From NCBI GenBank assembly GCA_013695115.1, contig JACDBD010000374.1, positions 1 through 6,393 on the forward strand: DNA of 6,393 nt, read 5' to 3'. The first letter of the stretch is position 1; every line of letters starts with the position of its first letter. The notes under the pieces were generated by a model, which saw only the letters and a program-made list of their open reading frames with translations, ran no database searches and was not told the DNA's origin. Below are positions 6,273-6,393 of the stretch, one piece after another. The stretch is from Actinomycetota bacterium. Lineage in GTDB: Bacteria; Actinomycetota; Acidimicrobiia; IMCC26256; JACDBD01. The position numbers were made by a program, and so were the translations under genes.

Positions 6273-6345
6273 GGAAGTGCCTCCTGTAGCTCAGGATGAT
6301 GTGGCTTCGAACACCGTCATCGTCCCTGCTCAGGAGGCACTTTCC
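6273..6345 (-). promoter_or_regulatory. Long stem-loop covering the transposase ribosome binding site
   Basis: aagtgcctcctg (6275-6286) and caggaggcactt (6331-6342) are a perfect 12-bp inverted repeat. Allowing one bulged base at each end, pairing extends outward (gg 6273-6274 with cc 6344-6345) and inward (agc 6288-6290 with gct 6328-6330). Within the loop gatga (6295-6299) can pair with tcatc (6317-6321) and gtg (6301-6303) with cac (6312-6314), so nearly the whole 73 nt can fold as one hairpin. In the minus-strand RNA the 3' arm contains the AGGAGG. Sequestering the site in read-through transcripts is a known way for insertion sequences (IS10, IS50) to avoid activation by outside promoters. 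Its operation here is inferred. Confidence 0.6.
6280..6285 (-). promoter_or_regulatory. Shine-Dalgarno sequence of the transposase gene
   Basis: On the minus strand this reads AGGAGG, followed by 8 nt and the GTG start. It decides the start of the transposase and lies wholly inside one arm of the stem-loop at 6273-6345, so folding would hide it. Confidence 0.85.
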
Positions 6346-6375
6346 GCGGATACCGCGCTACCTCACAACCCGTTC

Positions 6376-6393
6376 AATCGGTGGATCGAGGCT
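6376..6393. repeat. IS right terminal inverted repeat (transposase 5' side)
   Basis: aatcggtggatcgaggct is the exact reverse complement of 4756-4773. It forms the last 18 bases of the window. Between it and the stem-loop lies a small palindrome, cgcgg-ata-ccgcg (6345-6357), of unknown meaning. Confidence 0.95.

Larger units (their letters stand above)
4756..6393 (-). mobile_element. IS1380-type insertion sequence, apparently complete
   Basis: Perfect 18-bp inverted repeats bound a 1638-bp segment holding one transposase gene on the minus strand, with short noncoding ends. Length, a single DDE transposase of about 440 residues, and ends beginning (AG)CCTCGATCC all suit the IS1380 family, whose ends typically start with CC (for example ISEcp1, CCTAGATTC). 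If the tips are the CC bases, the element is 4758-6391. The window ends exactly with the right repeat, so the right flank and any target duplication cannot be seen. The coding sequence is uninterrupted, so the element may be active. Confidence 0.88.

Noticed and set aside
4784..6289. 501-codon plus-strand frame opposite the transposase
   Set aside because: It mirrors the transposase in a GC-rich sequence, has no recognisable motif, and crosses the IS regulatory region.

Overview
This window reads as a very GC-rich chromosomal segment, most likely from an actinomycete-type bacterium. The support is strong G/C bias at third codon positions, GTG starts, few Shine-Dalgarno sequences, an actinobacterial-style lipoprotein, a FadD3-family acyl-CoA ligase and an IS1380-type transposase of a kind common in that phylum. 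An Acidimicrobiia-like origin is possible, but I cannot prove it from sequence alone.

Layout. (1) Positions 1-209, minus: the N-terminal 69 codons of a pirin-family bicupin, cut by the window edge. (2) 264-776, plus: a small secreted lipoprotein with two DUF4333-like Cys-pair repeats, divergent from pirin. (3) 781-821: a strong stem-loop between convergent genes, probably a bidirectional terminator. (4) 827-3709, minus: a compact three-gene operon, read from 3709 downward: FadD3-family acyl-CoA ligase, crotonase (ATGA overlap with the ligase stop), and PaaI-type hotdog thioesterase (4-nt gap). (5) 3735-4756, plus: a second crotonase, with the catalytic signature of a delta3-delta2 enoyl-CoA isomerase, followed 5 nt later by a 95-residue acidic protein of unknown function. 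The ligase and second crotonase diverge from only 25 bp. (6) 4756-6393: a complete IS1380-type insertion sequence with perfect 18-bp terminal inverted repeats. Its transposase is on the minus strand, and its left end touches the stop codon of the 95-residue gene.

How the genes work together. Region 4-5 looks like a small acyl-CoA module. The ligase would activate a carboxylic acid, possibly a steroid-derived ring fragment given the FadD3 resemblance. Two crotonases would act on unsaturated or ring CoA thioesters, and the thioesterase would release CoA. No acyl-CoA dehydrogenase, thiolase or regulator is visible here. The minus-strand crotonase has His at both positions where classical enoyl-CoA hydratases carry their catalytic Glu, so it should not be assumed to be a hydratase.

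The IS carries a long imperfect stem-loop upstream of its transposase that covers the ribosome binding site, which suggests control of transposase translation. There is no rRNA, tRNA or CRISPR in the window, and no gene-free stretch exceeds 300 bases.
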